DNA of 24,457 nucleotides from assembly GCA_009699565.1 (NCBI GenBank), contig WLNX01000003.1:1-24457 (forward strand). The letters run 5' to 3'. A program made the position numbers and the translations under genes. Origin of the DNA: Actinomycetota bacterium (lineage in GTDB: Bacteria > Actinomycetota > Thermoleophilia > Solirubrobacterales > Solirubrobacteraceae). Under the pieces are notes generated by a model, which did not search any database, was not told the DNA's origin, and was given only the letters and a program-made list of their open reading frames with translations. The stretch's first letter is position 1. Every line of letters starts with the position of its first letter. Positions 1 to 9,200 of the stretch are shown here, piece by piece.

Positions 1-149
1 CACGGCCATCGGCGCGAGGCGTCAGGTCGAAGCTCTCACCGGCCACCGACACGCCGATCTTGGCAGCCGGCTGCTCTGCAATCACCGCGAACACGGCTTG
101 CATGTCGTGGCTCGGGAATGAGGCCCACCAGCCGCCATCCATCGCGTTC
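1..149. repeat. Terminal direct repeat, left copy (circular overlap)
   Basis: These 149 bases are identical to the last 149 bases of the window. The exported-protein gene reads in frame through the join, so the repeat is best explained as the overlap left when a circular sequence is written linearly. The unique length is then 24,308 bp. A physical T7-style terminal repeat is less likely because a gene would be cut at both ends and the element carries an integrase and attP. Confidence 0.93.
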
Positions 150-469
150 GGCTCAAGGTCGATGCCTGACGCCTCGGCCGCAATCGACGCAGCGCCGACG
201 GTATAGGTGATCGCCATGTCGGCGAGATCATTGGTCTCGATCATGCGCGCGGCGAGCGCACCACCGTCGGCGACCCCAAAGCGACCGACGCCATCAGCGC
301 AACCGAGAGACATACGGACGCACTCTCCGCCCTCCTCCCCGCCGCAATCAGCAAAGAACACCTCTTGCCCGCCCGGCAATTCGTTCGGGAACGCCCACAA
401 CGGCTCGGCCGCCACGGGGTGCGCGCTTGCCGCAGTCATCACGGCACCGATGATCCAAGCGCTCTTCAT
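1..469 (-). CDS. Exported small protein, N-terminal part (gene spans the circular join)
   Basis: The gene starts at an ATG at 469, runs off the left edge, and on the circle continues to the stop at 24268, giving 169 residues. The N-terminus is a Sec signal peptide: K2, a hydrophobic run (residues 4-14) and a likely AxA-type cleavage before EPLW near residue 22. The mature part has clustered cysteines (ADCGG, GECVR, LGCADG) and one near the C-terminus (AKC), which suggests disulphides in the periplasm. Its start overlaps the stop of the XRE repressor gene by ATGA, so the two are translationally coupled and probably expressed in the integrated state. The family is not recognised. An exported protein beside a repressor could act in superinfection exclusion or host modification, but that is inference from position only. 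Confidence 0.85.
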   Translation of the reverse strand, partial: MKSAWIIGAVMTAASAHPVAAEPLWAFPNELPGGQEVFFADCGGEEGGECVRMSLGCADGVGRFGVADGGALAARMIETNDLADMAITYTVGAASIAAEASGIDLEPNAMDGGWWASFPSHDMQAVFAVIAEQPAAKIGVSVAGESFDLTPRADGR

Positions 470-723
470 GGCTTTTCCTCTCCCCTGCTGCCTGGCGCTT
501 TCAACCGGACGCCGACGCCACCACCGTTCTCGGGGATGAACTGAACGCCCGCATCCTCCAATGCTTTTTGGACGGCGGCAACGGTGTTCCCCGCGCTTCG
601 GCCAGGACCAACGCTTTCCATTCGCTTGATCGTCGGCAGCGATACGCCCGACTTCTCGCCGAGGTCACCCTGAGACCATCCCAGCAGCGCTCGGCCCGCG
701 CGCATCTGTGCCGCATCAATCAT
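466..723 (-). CDS. Small XRE-family transcriptional regulator (probable repressor)
   Basis: An 85-residue protein that is almost entirely one Cro/CI-type helix-turn-helix. MRAGRALLGWSQGDLGEKSG, followed by SLPTIKRME, is the classic pattern of a WSQ-containing helix 1, turn and recognition helix (about residues 7-36). The rest has a short beta-like end (VQFIPENGGGVGVRLK) usual in this small alphaproteobacterial subfamily. It is first in a leftward operon (exported protein, zinc-ribbon/winged-helix protein, nuclease) and divergent from two rightward genes. A palindrome lies between the divergent starts, so it probably represses both directions and itself. Its stop overlaps the next start (ATGA). 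Confidence 0.9.
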   Translation of the reverse strand: MIDAAQMRAGRALLGWSQGDLGEKSGVSLPTIKRMESVGPGRSAGNTVAAVQKALEDAGVQFIPENGGGVGVRLKAPGSRGEEKP

Positions 724-733
724 CTCAACCCTC

Positions 734-761
734 GTTATACTTTTTAGCGTAAATTTTCGCT
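734..761 (-). promoter_or_regulatory. Divergent control region: palindromic operator with leftward -10
   Basis: AGCGTAAATTTTCGCT (746-761) is a 16-base inverted repeat with one mismatched pair. On the minus strand it is followed by a -10-like TATAAC (734-739), ten bases before the XRE start. The palindrome sits where the leftward -35 would be, so bound repressor would block it. On the plus strand, TTGACC at 770-775 with CATAAA near 795-800 is a weak candidate promoter for the gene at 838. The operator assignment is inference from position and symmetry. Confidence 0.6.
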
Positions 762-837
762 TTTTGGTGTTGACCTAAAGGCTAGCATATGAGACATAAA
801 GGATAACGAACGAGCCGACAAGCGAATTAGGTGACTG

Positions 838-1167
838 ATGTTCAACCGCTCCGAAATCCTGACCAAGGCGTGGGCCGACTATCGCCGCGACCAGAAGATG
901 GGCCTTGGCGTTCGCCGCGACGGCCCGTTCTGCCGCAGGCACTTCGCCTATTGCCTCCGCATGGCCTGGGCGGTGACCAAGGAACGCGCTGCCAAAGCTG
1001 CCGCGCCGGCCGCGCTGGTCCCCGCCAAGCGGCCCATCACCTGCCCGGCGACCCTCGCTCGCATCGAGGAAATCCGCGCCGAACTGCTGTGGGAGCAGCT
1101 GGGCGAGCGCATCAACTGGACTGCCTTCCACGCCTTGCAATCCGAGCTTTCCACTCTCACCGCCTGA
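838..1167 (+). CDS. Conserved-looking small protein of unknown function
   Basis: 109 residues from an ATG with AGGTGA just upstream. The N-terminal part (MFNRSEILTKAWADYRR...) and FCRRHFAYCLRMAWAVTKERA resemble small basic proteins often seen in alphaproteobacterial prophages and plasmids, where helices with aromatic residues alternate with an Arg-rich stretch. No catalytic motif, signal peptide or membrane segment is visible. It is the first gene of a two-gene rightward unit divergent from the XRE repressor, so it is probably under that repressor's control. Which functional state expresses it is unknown. Confidence 0.75.
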   Translation: MFNRSEILTKAWADYRRDQKMGLGVRRDGPFCRRHFAYCLRMAWAVTKERAAKAAAPAALVPAKRPITCPATLARIEEIRAELLWEQLGERINWTAFHALQSELSTLTA

Positions 1168-1182
1168 CAACACGAGGACACC

Positions 1183-1473
1183 ATGACCACGACCACGCTC
1201 AAGACCGTTGCCAATCCCGACGCCCGGCTGATCGACCTCGGCGCGCTGCTCGACCTCGCCATCGAGTGCGAGAAGAAGATGTTCGCTCTTGTCGATCGCC
1301 TCCCGGAGATCGCGCCCGACCATCAGTCGGCTATATACAGCGGCTTCATCAGTCCAGCCGACGGGCTGATAAATGCTATCCTCGAAACCGAGCCGCGCAC
1401 CCTTGACGGATGGATGGTGCATGCTCGGGCAATCCACCACCGGGAGGGCGACGACCTCAAGCTCGCGGCCTGA
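1183..1473 (+). CDS. Small protein of unknown function
   Basis: 96 residues with a clear ribosome site (GAGGAC, six bases before ATG), 15 bases after the preceding gene. It is acidic to neutral and helical, with ALLDLAIECEKKMFALVDRLPE suggesting an amphipathic helix. No known domain is recognised. A strong intrinsic terminator follows its stop, which supports it as the last gene of the rightward unit. Confidence 0.75.
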   Translation: MTTTTLKTVANPDARLIDLGALLDLAIECEKKMFALVDRLPEIAPDHQSAIYSGFISPADGLINAILETEPRTLDGWMVHARAIHHREGDDLKLAA

Positions 1474-1498
1474 TACCAGCGCCGTACGTCACGAACGG

Positions 1499-1526
1499 CC
1501 CCGCCTCACCAGCGGGGTTTTTCTTT
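1499..1526 (+). terminator. Rho-independent terminator of the rightward unit
   Basis: A GC stem CCCCGC (1499-1504) pairs with GCGGGG (1512-1517) across a seven-base loop and is followed by TTTTTCTTT. It ends the rightward pair of genes 26 bases after their stop. There is no T run on the minus-strand side, so it should not stop the converging virion operon. Confidence 0.85.
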
Positions 1527-1531
1527 GGCGG

Positions 1532-1795
1532 TTACCGCGTCATCGGCACTCGGCCTTTGCGCGGGTCCGGAGGGCCGATCAGGCCGCTATCTTTCCCTTT
1601 GGCCTGCAACTTGGCGAGGCGCTGGCGCTCGGTGGCTGCGGCGTCCTCTGCCTTTTTCTGCACCACTTCGGGCCGAGCGTCCCATTCACGGCGAAGCTGC
1701 AGCATGTTCTCGACCGCCTCGGCGAACGGCGTCGGCTCGCCCCACCGGCCCGCGCCGCCAGGCTGCCCCGGCCCGGTATGCTTATCGTCAGCCAC
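1532..1795 (-). CDS. Small protein, last gene of the virion operon
   Basis: 87 residues from a GTG at 1795 (VADDKHTGPGQPGG...); an ATG at 1819 in the same frame would give 95 residues and a 20-base overlap with the tail-fibre gene. Neither start has a clear ribosome site. The body is charged and helical (NMLQLRREWDARPEVVQKKAEDAAATERQRLAKLQAKGK). A basic proline-containing tail follows. No family is recognised. Its place after the tail fibre corresponds to the small lysis and accessory genes after gene 17 in T7-like phages, but there is no membrane segment, so a holin or spanin role is not supported. Confidence 0.65.
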   Translation of the reverse strand: MADDKHTGPGQPGGAGRWGEPTPFAEAVENMLQLRREWDARPEVVQKKAEDAAATERQRLAKLQAKGKDSGLIGPPDPRKGRVPMTR

Positions 1796-1799
1796 TCGG

Positions 1800-2840
1800 T
1801 CACGGCGCGTCGGTCTCATAGACCACCGACAGCAGCAGTTGCGCCGAGCCGGTAAAGGCAGTCGCCGACGCGAGGGAAGTGGCCGACGCCCCGCCGACAT
1901 AAAGCTCGAGCTTGTCCGTTCCCTCGAACACGACCCCATAGAGCGCCCGATCAATCGTGATGCCGCCAAAGTATCCCACGGAGGCGCACCCGGCAGTCGG
2001 GCCAGCGGCCACCGGGAACGGCAGGCCCGTGATCGTTGCCGAGCCGGTCGACGAGCCCTTGGCGGTCAGGTGGACGAAGATCGCCGCGAACACCAGCCGA
2101 CCGATGCGGGTGTACCGGCCACTATGCGACGCGCCATAAGTCATCCCGACATTGTTGCCGCCGAACTTGAGTTGAGGCGTGAACGCCCCTGTACGCACCA
2201 GCGAGGCTACAGCGGCGGCGGCATCGGCTGCATGGCCTGCTGCCTCTCCGGCCTTCTCGTCGGCCGTGGCAGCGTGCCCAGGCGCGGCGAGGATGGCCGG
2301 CATGTTGCTGGAGGCCTCGATGACCTCCGCCTCGAATGCGGCGACCGCTTGAACCGCTGGGATGGCCTCTGCCACCGCGGCGACCGCAGCCTCGTTTCGG
2401 CCGACGCGTTCGATGTTCGCCACCAGCCCGTCGAGATCGAGGATTTGCGACGACGCCGGGATCTTCACCGCGCGCGAGACTTCCTCAGCTAATTGCTGAT
2501 CGCGGGCGACGCCGAGATCGAAAGCTCGCTCGACCGTCTCCGCGTAATAGGCGCCCTGATTTTGGAGGTCGATTTCTTGGGTAAAGGGCACCGACCGGAG
2601 CAGCGTCACGCGCTTCCCGGCAGGGTGCGTGCCGGTCGTGTTGATGGTGAACGACGAGAGGCCAACGCCTGCAACGGTGTAGTCGGAGTGCAGTGAAAGC
2701 TCGGTCTCGACATCGGCGGCGTCAGTCAACAGGACACGCACATGTTCGGGCTGGTCTATCTTGAAATTGCCAGGAAAAGCAGTGGTCGCGCCGTTGCAGT
2801 TGAAGGGTCCGGCTCGATTGGTTTCGCTCGCGATGGTCAA
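1800..2840 (-). CDS. Phage tail fibre / receptor-binding protein (T7-type N-terminus)
   Basis: 346 residues. Residues 1-128 have the features of the T7-type tail-fibre attachment domain: a leader ending in an NCNGATTAFPG-like strand, LSLHSDYTVAGVG, a segment like VTLLRSVPFTQEIDLQ, and YYAETVERAFDLGVARDQQLAEEVSRAVKIP. Residues 130-215 are an Ala-rich helical stalk. Residues 216-346 are a beta-rich C-terminal domain with the GRYTRIG / KGSSTGSATITGLPF pattern seen in many fibre tips. The start must be TTG because an in-frame stop lies just upstream; GAGGAG sits eight bases before it. It lies after the giant polyvalent gene, as fibre follows internal-core genes in T7. It would bind the host surface and attach to a podovirus tail not encoded here. 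Confidence 0.9.
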   Translation of the reverse strand: MTIASETNRAGPFNCNGATTAFPGNFKIDQPEHVRVLLTDAADVETELSLHSDYTVAGVGLSSFTINTTGTHPAGKRVTLLRSVPFTQEIDLQNQGAYYAETVERAFDLGVARDQQLAEEVSRAVKIPASSQILDLDGLVANIERVGRNEAAVAAVAEAIPAVQAVAAFEAEVIEASSNMPAILAAPGHAATADEKAGEAAGHAADAAAAVASLVRTGAFTPQLKFGGNNVGMTYGASHSGRYTRIGRLVFAAIFVHLTAKGSSTGSATITGLPFPVAAGPTAGCASVGYFGGITIDRALYGVVFEGTDKLELYVGGASATSLASATAFTGSAQLLLSVVYETDAP

Positions 2841-2854
2841 TGCAGGTTCTCCTC

Positions 2855-2874
2855 AGTAGGAATTTGTTCCTGCT
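2855..2874 (-). repeat. Hairpin just upstream of the tail-fibre ribosome site
   Basis: On the minus strand AGCAGGAA pairs with TTCCTACT across a CAAA loop (one G-T pair). It ends two bases before the GAGGAG ribosome site of the tail-fibre gene. There is no T run, so it is not a terminator. It may be a processing or stabilising structure that sets fibre expression apart from the giant gene. Confidence 0.6.
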
Positions 2875-2922
2875 TTGTTCTATCGCGTGATTCTCGGTCG
2901 GCCTGCTAGAGGGGCGTTGACG

Positions 2923-3213
2923 TTGTGGAAAAGGCCCGGCACAAACGGCGCCGTGAATAGCCATATTGCCACCGCCGCCGACTTCATGCGCCGCCACAGG
3001 TTCGCCCTGGTGGTCGCGGTCGCATTGGCTTTGCAGGCGCTCACGCTTCTTGCTGCAATGACCGCCGCCGACAACGCCGAGATGGCGATGTGGGCTGCGG
3101 AGGAGGCCAAGGACGCGGCGGAGGAGGCGTCGAACGAAGCCTCGCGCGCAGCGTCATCGTGCGATGACACCCTGTCCGCTGCGCGCTCGACACGTGACCT
3201 CTGTACGCGCTAG
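2923..3213 (+). CDS. Possible small single-pass membrane protein, opposite to the virion operon
   Basis: 96 residues if started at the TTG at 2923, eight bases after AGAGGGG; other starts are GTG 2953 and ATG 2986 (75 residues). From residue 38 on there is a basic cap (MRRHRF), a hydrophobic segment (ALVVAVALALQALTLLAAM) and then an acidic Ala-rich helix (EEAKDAAEEASNEASRAAS), which is a sensible anchored-helix protein. Third codon positions are GC-rich. The TAG overlaps the stop of the giant gene by two bases, so the genes converge. A minus-strand frame (2880-3170) has equally GC-rich third positions, so coding is not certain. An i-spanin-like role is conceivable but it is short for one. Confidence 0.45.
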   Translation: MWKRPGTNGAVNSHIATAADFMRRHRFALVVAVALALQALTLLAAMTAADNAEMAMWAAEEAKDAAEEASNEASRAASSCDDTLSAARSTRDLCTR

Positions 3214-6200
3214 CGGGGCCTTCCGAACAGGTATTCCGACACGGCCACATCCTCACCCTCGAAGTCGCGCCAGCCAGCGTCGATGATCCGGTTCGCCTGC
3301 GACGCGGGAAGGCGGGTGACGATGCCGGTGAGGTTGACGAGTGACTTCGCCAGCGCGACATCGAGCTCGCCCTGCAACGCCTGCTGCGCGGGCGCCGTGA
3401 TGAGGTCGAGCAGTGACGCGTAAGTGCCGCCGCTGAAACCCTGCATCACCGACACCGCGTCGCGGATGCCAGGCAGGCCGGCCGCAAACGTCTTGAGCGC
3501 TTCGACGCCGAGGTTCATCGCCGGGTTTTCATCCTCGTCGTCCTCGTCGTTGTCGCCGAGCAGGGCATCTTTCCCCATCTCCACCAGCATCAACACCGCG
3601 GCCTCAGCGGCGAGCAGCATCGACACATCCGCGGCATAGGAGGCCGCCGAACCTATGCTCACCGGCTCGCCGCGCAGGCGATCCGTACGCTCGATCAAAA
3701 GGTTCATCTTGGCGAAAAAGTACGAGCCCAGCGTCGTGAACAGGGTGACGAAAGCGCTCTGCCGCACGGTCGCCGACAGTGTGCCCCGCTCGATGTTCGA
3801 GCGCTCCGACCAGAGCCCCGAGCCCTGCACCCGGTTAATCGTCATATCGGCGTACTCGCCGGCCTTTTGCTGGTTGCCGTCGAACTGCTTCATGCCTTTC
3901 GCATAGGCTGCGGCCCACGTGGGCACGTCCACGACATAGAACTGCGTGTAAGTCATCGCCAGCAGAGAGAACGGCACCACGTATTTGTCGACTGCCCGCT
4001 TAAATCGGCTGGCCTTAGGCGACGCGATGTTGGTCTCGGCGACCATATCCATAAGGTCTTTTTGAAAGGTGGTCCGTCGATCGTTCATGATGCGCGACCG
4101 GTGCAGCACTTCGTCGACCATCGCCGCGGGATTGCGCGTGTAGGAGATAATCGCGTTCGCCAGCCGGCGCTTGCCCACCACCGTCGCCGACTGGAAAAGG
4201 CCGGTCGGCTGCAGCAGGGCGGTCGTGGCGTTCAGCGCCAGGCGCGACACGGTGAAGCCGCTGCGCAGGTTGCGTAGGCTCTTGCTCATGAAGTCGGACG
4301 CGAAAACCTGCCCGACGGCCACATCCTTGAGCCACAGTTTGAGCGCTTCGCCCTGTTCCTGCATCCCGGCCGACAGCATGGCATCGGCAACCCGCTTGTC
4401 GTTGAGCAGGCGCCACGTGTTCACGACAGGCTCGGAGAAGGCCAGATCGTGGATCACCTCATTCGAATGGGTGGCGATGACGCCAACGTCGAGGAGGAGG
4501 GACTGCTGCACGTTGGCGGTGCGGGCCTCAAGATGCCCGTTCTTTGTGGCCGCCTTTGCGTAGCCACCCAGCTGCATCGACTGGATGATGTCGGCCTCGC
4601 CGCTCAGCGACGGAGTTGCCGCCCCGCCCTGCTTGCCAGTGTACTTGATGGGGTAATAGCCGCCCCGGTAGGTGCCGTGCGGGGTGACAACCGGCGACGC
4701 CTCCACCCATTCAGGCTCGACGCCGGTGACGCGCTTCTGCCGCTCGGCGATCATGGGGCGGTAGGTGTCGAGATAGTCCCAGATCGACTGCACGAAATCC
4801 CAATCGCGCTTATCGAGCGTCGCCTTGACCGTCTCCACCTGGGCGGCGGTGAGGTGCTTGCGTGCCGACTTGTTCGTCAGGCGACTGAGGTTTCCCACGT
4901 TGCCCATGTTCAGGGCCATCGCGATCACGTTCCACTTGGAGAAGCTGCCCCCGAGTTCCGGCATGGAGCGCATGACGGCCATCTGCCGCTGCTCGGCCAG
5001 CGAGTAGACCGAATACAGTTTCTCGATTTTTCCCGCCGCCTCGGAGCGCATGTCGCGCTCGTCATAGGCCGCCTTGTCGATATCGCCTTTCAGCAGTTCA
5101 TAGACCGGCCCGAGATCAGCGCGGCCATCCATGCGGCGAATGATGGTCGATGCGGTTTGGAAGGTCGCAAGGTATTGGTTCAGGCCGCCCTTGGCCGACG
5201 GGATCCAGCCTTCTTCGACCCACGGCGTTTCCGACGAGCCGATGTTGCCCTCGATGCCCGACACCACCGCCGAGACAGAGGCGTCAAACTCGCGCTGCTC
5301 GCCCTTGATCCGAAGGGTTTGCCAGCGCCGACCGGTGCTTTCGAGGTTCTTGAGCGTGTCGACCACACCCCGCAGCCGCTCGACGGTCAGCGTCTTGTAA
5401 GGAACGCGGCCCGCCTCCTCCATCACAGCGCGCGGGATCGCGAGTTCGTTCTCGCGCCCAGCCGACCGCATCCATTCGACATAGGCGGCGAGTTTTCCGC
5501 GGCGCTCCTCTGCCGGGCCAGACATACGCCGGAAGTCGTACCGGTCAATCTGCTCGGCGATGGCATCGAGCGCCTCGTTGGAGATCGACTGTTTGCCCGA
5601 CTGTGCGCGGCGCCGGCTCAATGACTTCGACAGTCGCGTTACCAGGCGCTCGGCGGCTTCGACCTCCTCCGCTACGGCCAGCGCCTCGGTATAGAGCGCG
5701 TGGTTGAGCATCTGCCGGCGCTTCGCCTCGATCAGTTTTGCGACGTTCTCGTTGTACCCGGCGACATGCGCGGTGCGCTCCCCGCCCGGCACGACACGCG
5801 GGCCGGCCTTAGTCGTGATGGTCCGGTCGGCGACCTCGAACTGCACGTCGGCGCTTTCGAGGGCAGCGTTGGCGCGATCCACGGCAGCATTGACCGCCGA
5901 CACGTCGGCATCGCCACGGCGGGCGGCGGCAAGGGCGGTGGCAGCGACACGGCGTCGAGCCGCATCGACCCAGAGCTTTTCGCGCGACACAGTGCCCATA
6001 AGGCGGGCGACCTCTTGCCCTGCTTTGCGCTCGGCAGCGAGCCAGCGGGCGGCGTTCACGGCGTCGCGGGTGCGCATCCCAGCAATGGACCGGCGAGCGG
6101 CCTCGCGGGCCTCCTTGGCCGTCATGCTGCGATTGAGCCCTGCGACCTCGTTGAGGGTCTTGAGTTCCAACGCCAACACCTGGGCGCGCTTGTCGTTGTG

Positions 6201-9200
6201 GACGGCGGCCATTGCCTTCCGCTCGAGCGTGCCATCGGTGAGAGGGTCGCCGTGGCGCTCGCGCATGACCTTCTCGGTTTCGGCATTGATAGCCTCGACC
6301 CGGTTCGGGGCGCGCTCGATTGCCTTGACCAGTGCGTCGCCGGAGGTGAAGCCGAACCAGCCGGCCGCGTCATCAGGGTCGAGACCGCCATCGACGGCAT
6401 AGACTGGCTGCTTGCCCCGATTGGCGTTCAGCGTGGCGAGGACGCCCTCGCCGTATCGCTCAACCAGCACCGACTTGGACAGCCGGAAATCCGGCATGCC
6501 ATCCGGCGCCTCTCCCGCCAGCCAGCGCCGGTTCGTCATCCACTCGATGGCGCGATAGACCGGCTCGGCATTGGTGTTGCGCTCGACCTCGGCTCGAACC
6601 TTCTTCTTCTCGGCGCGATATTCCTTGTCTCGCTCGCGTCGGATCGGCGCCATTGTGTCGGCCAGCAGGCGCGCGGCGGCCTCATCCTTGGCCTGGCCGT
6701 GCAGCTTCACATAGGCGGCGTGCTGATCGTCGGTCATCCCCAGATCAGCGGCGGCGGGAATGGCCGTCTCGGAGGAAATCTCAGCGCTGGCGGCGGCGAT
6801 CTCGCCGTCGGTCGCGATCATGCGCCCGAACACCGCCCGCATCTCGTCCGAGATCACGACATTGAGACCGAGGGCGCGGCGATAGATCGAGATCAGCCAA
6901 GCCCGGAATTTCTCGAAGGCAGAACGCAGCGCGATCGACGGCGCCTTGCCCTCCATCAGGTACGCCTCGAAACCGCGAGCGAACTGCTCCTGCATACCGG
7001 TGTCAATGGCGGCGTCGAGATCGGCCTTGCCGGTGGTGCCGGCGTCCAGCGCCATGCGCACATCATCAGCAGAAACCGCAACGCCGGAGGCTTTCGCAGC
7101 ATCCTTCGCAACATCATCGGCGTGCTGATGCCACCAGTCTTTCACGGCCGAGAAGTCGTCGGCGATTGACCCGCCGTCGCGTGAGGCGGATTGCATCACC
7201 GACAGGAAATAATGCCCGGTCTCATGAAGGAACGTCGAGAGATCGGCGCTGGCAAACAGGCTGATGACAGCCTCGCCGTTCTGGAAACTGATGGAGCCGC
7301 GCGAGCCGCCACCGGGGGCCATCATGTCGGCCTGCTCGTATGAGCGGACGGAGACGCGGGTGTCGTCGTAGATGACGTAATTATAGGAACCGTCGCCAGC
7401 GCGGCGCGAGTTGCCGTCGAGATAGCGATGGCCGGGGATGCCGGCTTCGCGCAGCGCCTTGGACAGAGCTTCGTCAGAGCCCGTAATATCAGACAGGCCA
7501 TTGTAGATGAACCCGAACGAATTTTCGCCAGACATGCCCTCATCTTCGAGCGCGACGATCAACTCATCAACAGACGAGACGTCCATATCGGCTAGAATAT
7601 CGTCACGCCACGGCGCGCTCTCGATTGCCGCTCGGAGCTTCGCTAGGACAGCGGGGGGCTGGTCGCTCAGAGGCGCGTTCCAATCGAGCAGGTCGCCGTC
7701 GTCGGGGACTTCGACCTCGAATAGACGCCCCGGCTTCTTTGCCTCCCACGACTGCGCCTCGGCCAGAGACGCCTGCCACATATCCTTGACACTCGGCAGC
7801 CAATCCGACTTGCGCGCGAATACCGCCATGTCCGCGAGGCTATCGCCATCCTTTAGCGCCTCGGCAATGCTCGACGCGATTGTGACGGCCTGCAGGTTGG
7901 CGTCGGCGAGCGGCATATCCCACCCTTTAGCCGCGACCCGCGCAGCCACAGATAGGCGCTGCTCGAACTCGTTTCGCCCAATGGTTTCGTTGTCCTTCTT
8001 GAACGTCATCGACTTGCCAGCCAACTCGTCCCGATACCACTGTGACACCGCCTTGCTGCTGGCAAAATACAGCCCCCAGCCGAACGCCTGCGCACCCTCC
8101 CCGGTCCCAATGTGATCGGTTGAGAACTTGTCGAACAGGTGCGGCGTGCCGTGGTAGGCAGGCTGATACAGGATGCGGGGGTCGGTCGGGTCGAAGGTGC
8201 CACGGTTATAGACGGATTTGATCTGGGTGGGGGAAAAGGCGATGAACATTGGCCCCGTCGAGCCATAAATGATCACGCCGTCATAGTCGCCGCTCGCGAT
8301 TTCATCATCAAGCAAGCCACCGCGCTCGTCCCACTCCTCTGCGGCCTGTGCCCCGGTCTCCACGATCAGCGGCTTTTTGATGGACAGATATACCGGCATG
8401 ACAGGGCCGCCGTCAGCATATCGCTCGGCCTCGGCCTCACTGCCGGTAAAGAAAAACTTGCCTTTGTCGGAAGCGAAATTCTGCCCGCTTTCCGCTGGGT
8501 CAAACGCATCAAACTCGCTCGCCGTCCCATGATAAACCACCAGCGGCTTACCCTGCGCATCGACCACCTTGCTGTCGCCGAACCACCGCTTGAAAGCGGC
8601 GTCACGAGTGTCGAGCGGCGATTGATCGTATTGGCGACTATCGGGCTGCGCATACCGACGCTGCTCACCTTCCATCGCCTGCCGAATACTGGCGTCATCG
8701 TCGTCCAGCGAGACACCCAGCCCGGAGAGATACTGCTCGATGTTGTCGAGCCCATCCTCGGCCGGCGCCTCGGTCGCATATTGGGCCTCGCCTCGCATCT
8801 CGCGATCAATCGCATCGAGCAACGCGCGGCCAATGTCCGGTACTTCCGTCCCGTCACGCTGCGCTTGCAGCCAGGCGAGCGCGACTGGATCGTCGGCGAG
8901 ATAGCCCGCCTCAATGGCAGCGCGCGCCGTATCGTCGAAGCCGTGGCCTGCGGCTGACTTCCCGCCGAGGAGATCGCCGACGGCTGCGGCAACGCCCTTT
9001 CGCTCAAGGCGCAGGGTCTTTTTCCCACGCCCGCGCTTGATGACCGAAGCGTCGCGGGCGCTGAGTTCGCCACCCGGATCGACAATGCCGCCACGCCCCG
9101 CGATGAATTCCAGCAACGAGGGGCCACGGTCGGCCGCGCCAGCAGTGCGACGAGCTCGGGCCTCGGCAAGCGTGCGCGTCAAGGCGTCCACATCGCGAAG

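Noticed and set aside
1..149. T7-type physical terminal repeats
   Set aside because: A gene would be interrupted at both ends, whereas it is intact on the circle; integrase and attP also point to a circular form.
1410..2492. Plus-strand frame of 360 residues
   Set aside because: It crosses the end of a rightward gene, the terminator and the antisense of the tail fibre; low-complexity Arg/Gly content.
2880..3170. Minus-strand frame of 96 residues between giant gene and tail fibre
   Set aside because: Right direction for the operon, but it begins at GTG with no ribosome site at good distance and its hydrophobic stretches make no coherent protein. The plus frame is a better though still uncertain candidate.
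4449..5624. Plus-strand frame of 391 residues
   Set aside because: Antisense shadow of the giant gene with the same His/Arg-rich composition.
5700..7169. Plus-strand frame of 489 residues
   Set aside because: Antisense shadow of the giant gene; Gly/His/Asp/Arg-rich composition with no domain and no ribosome site logic.
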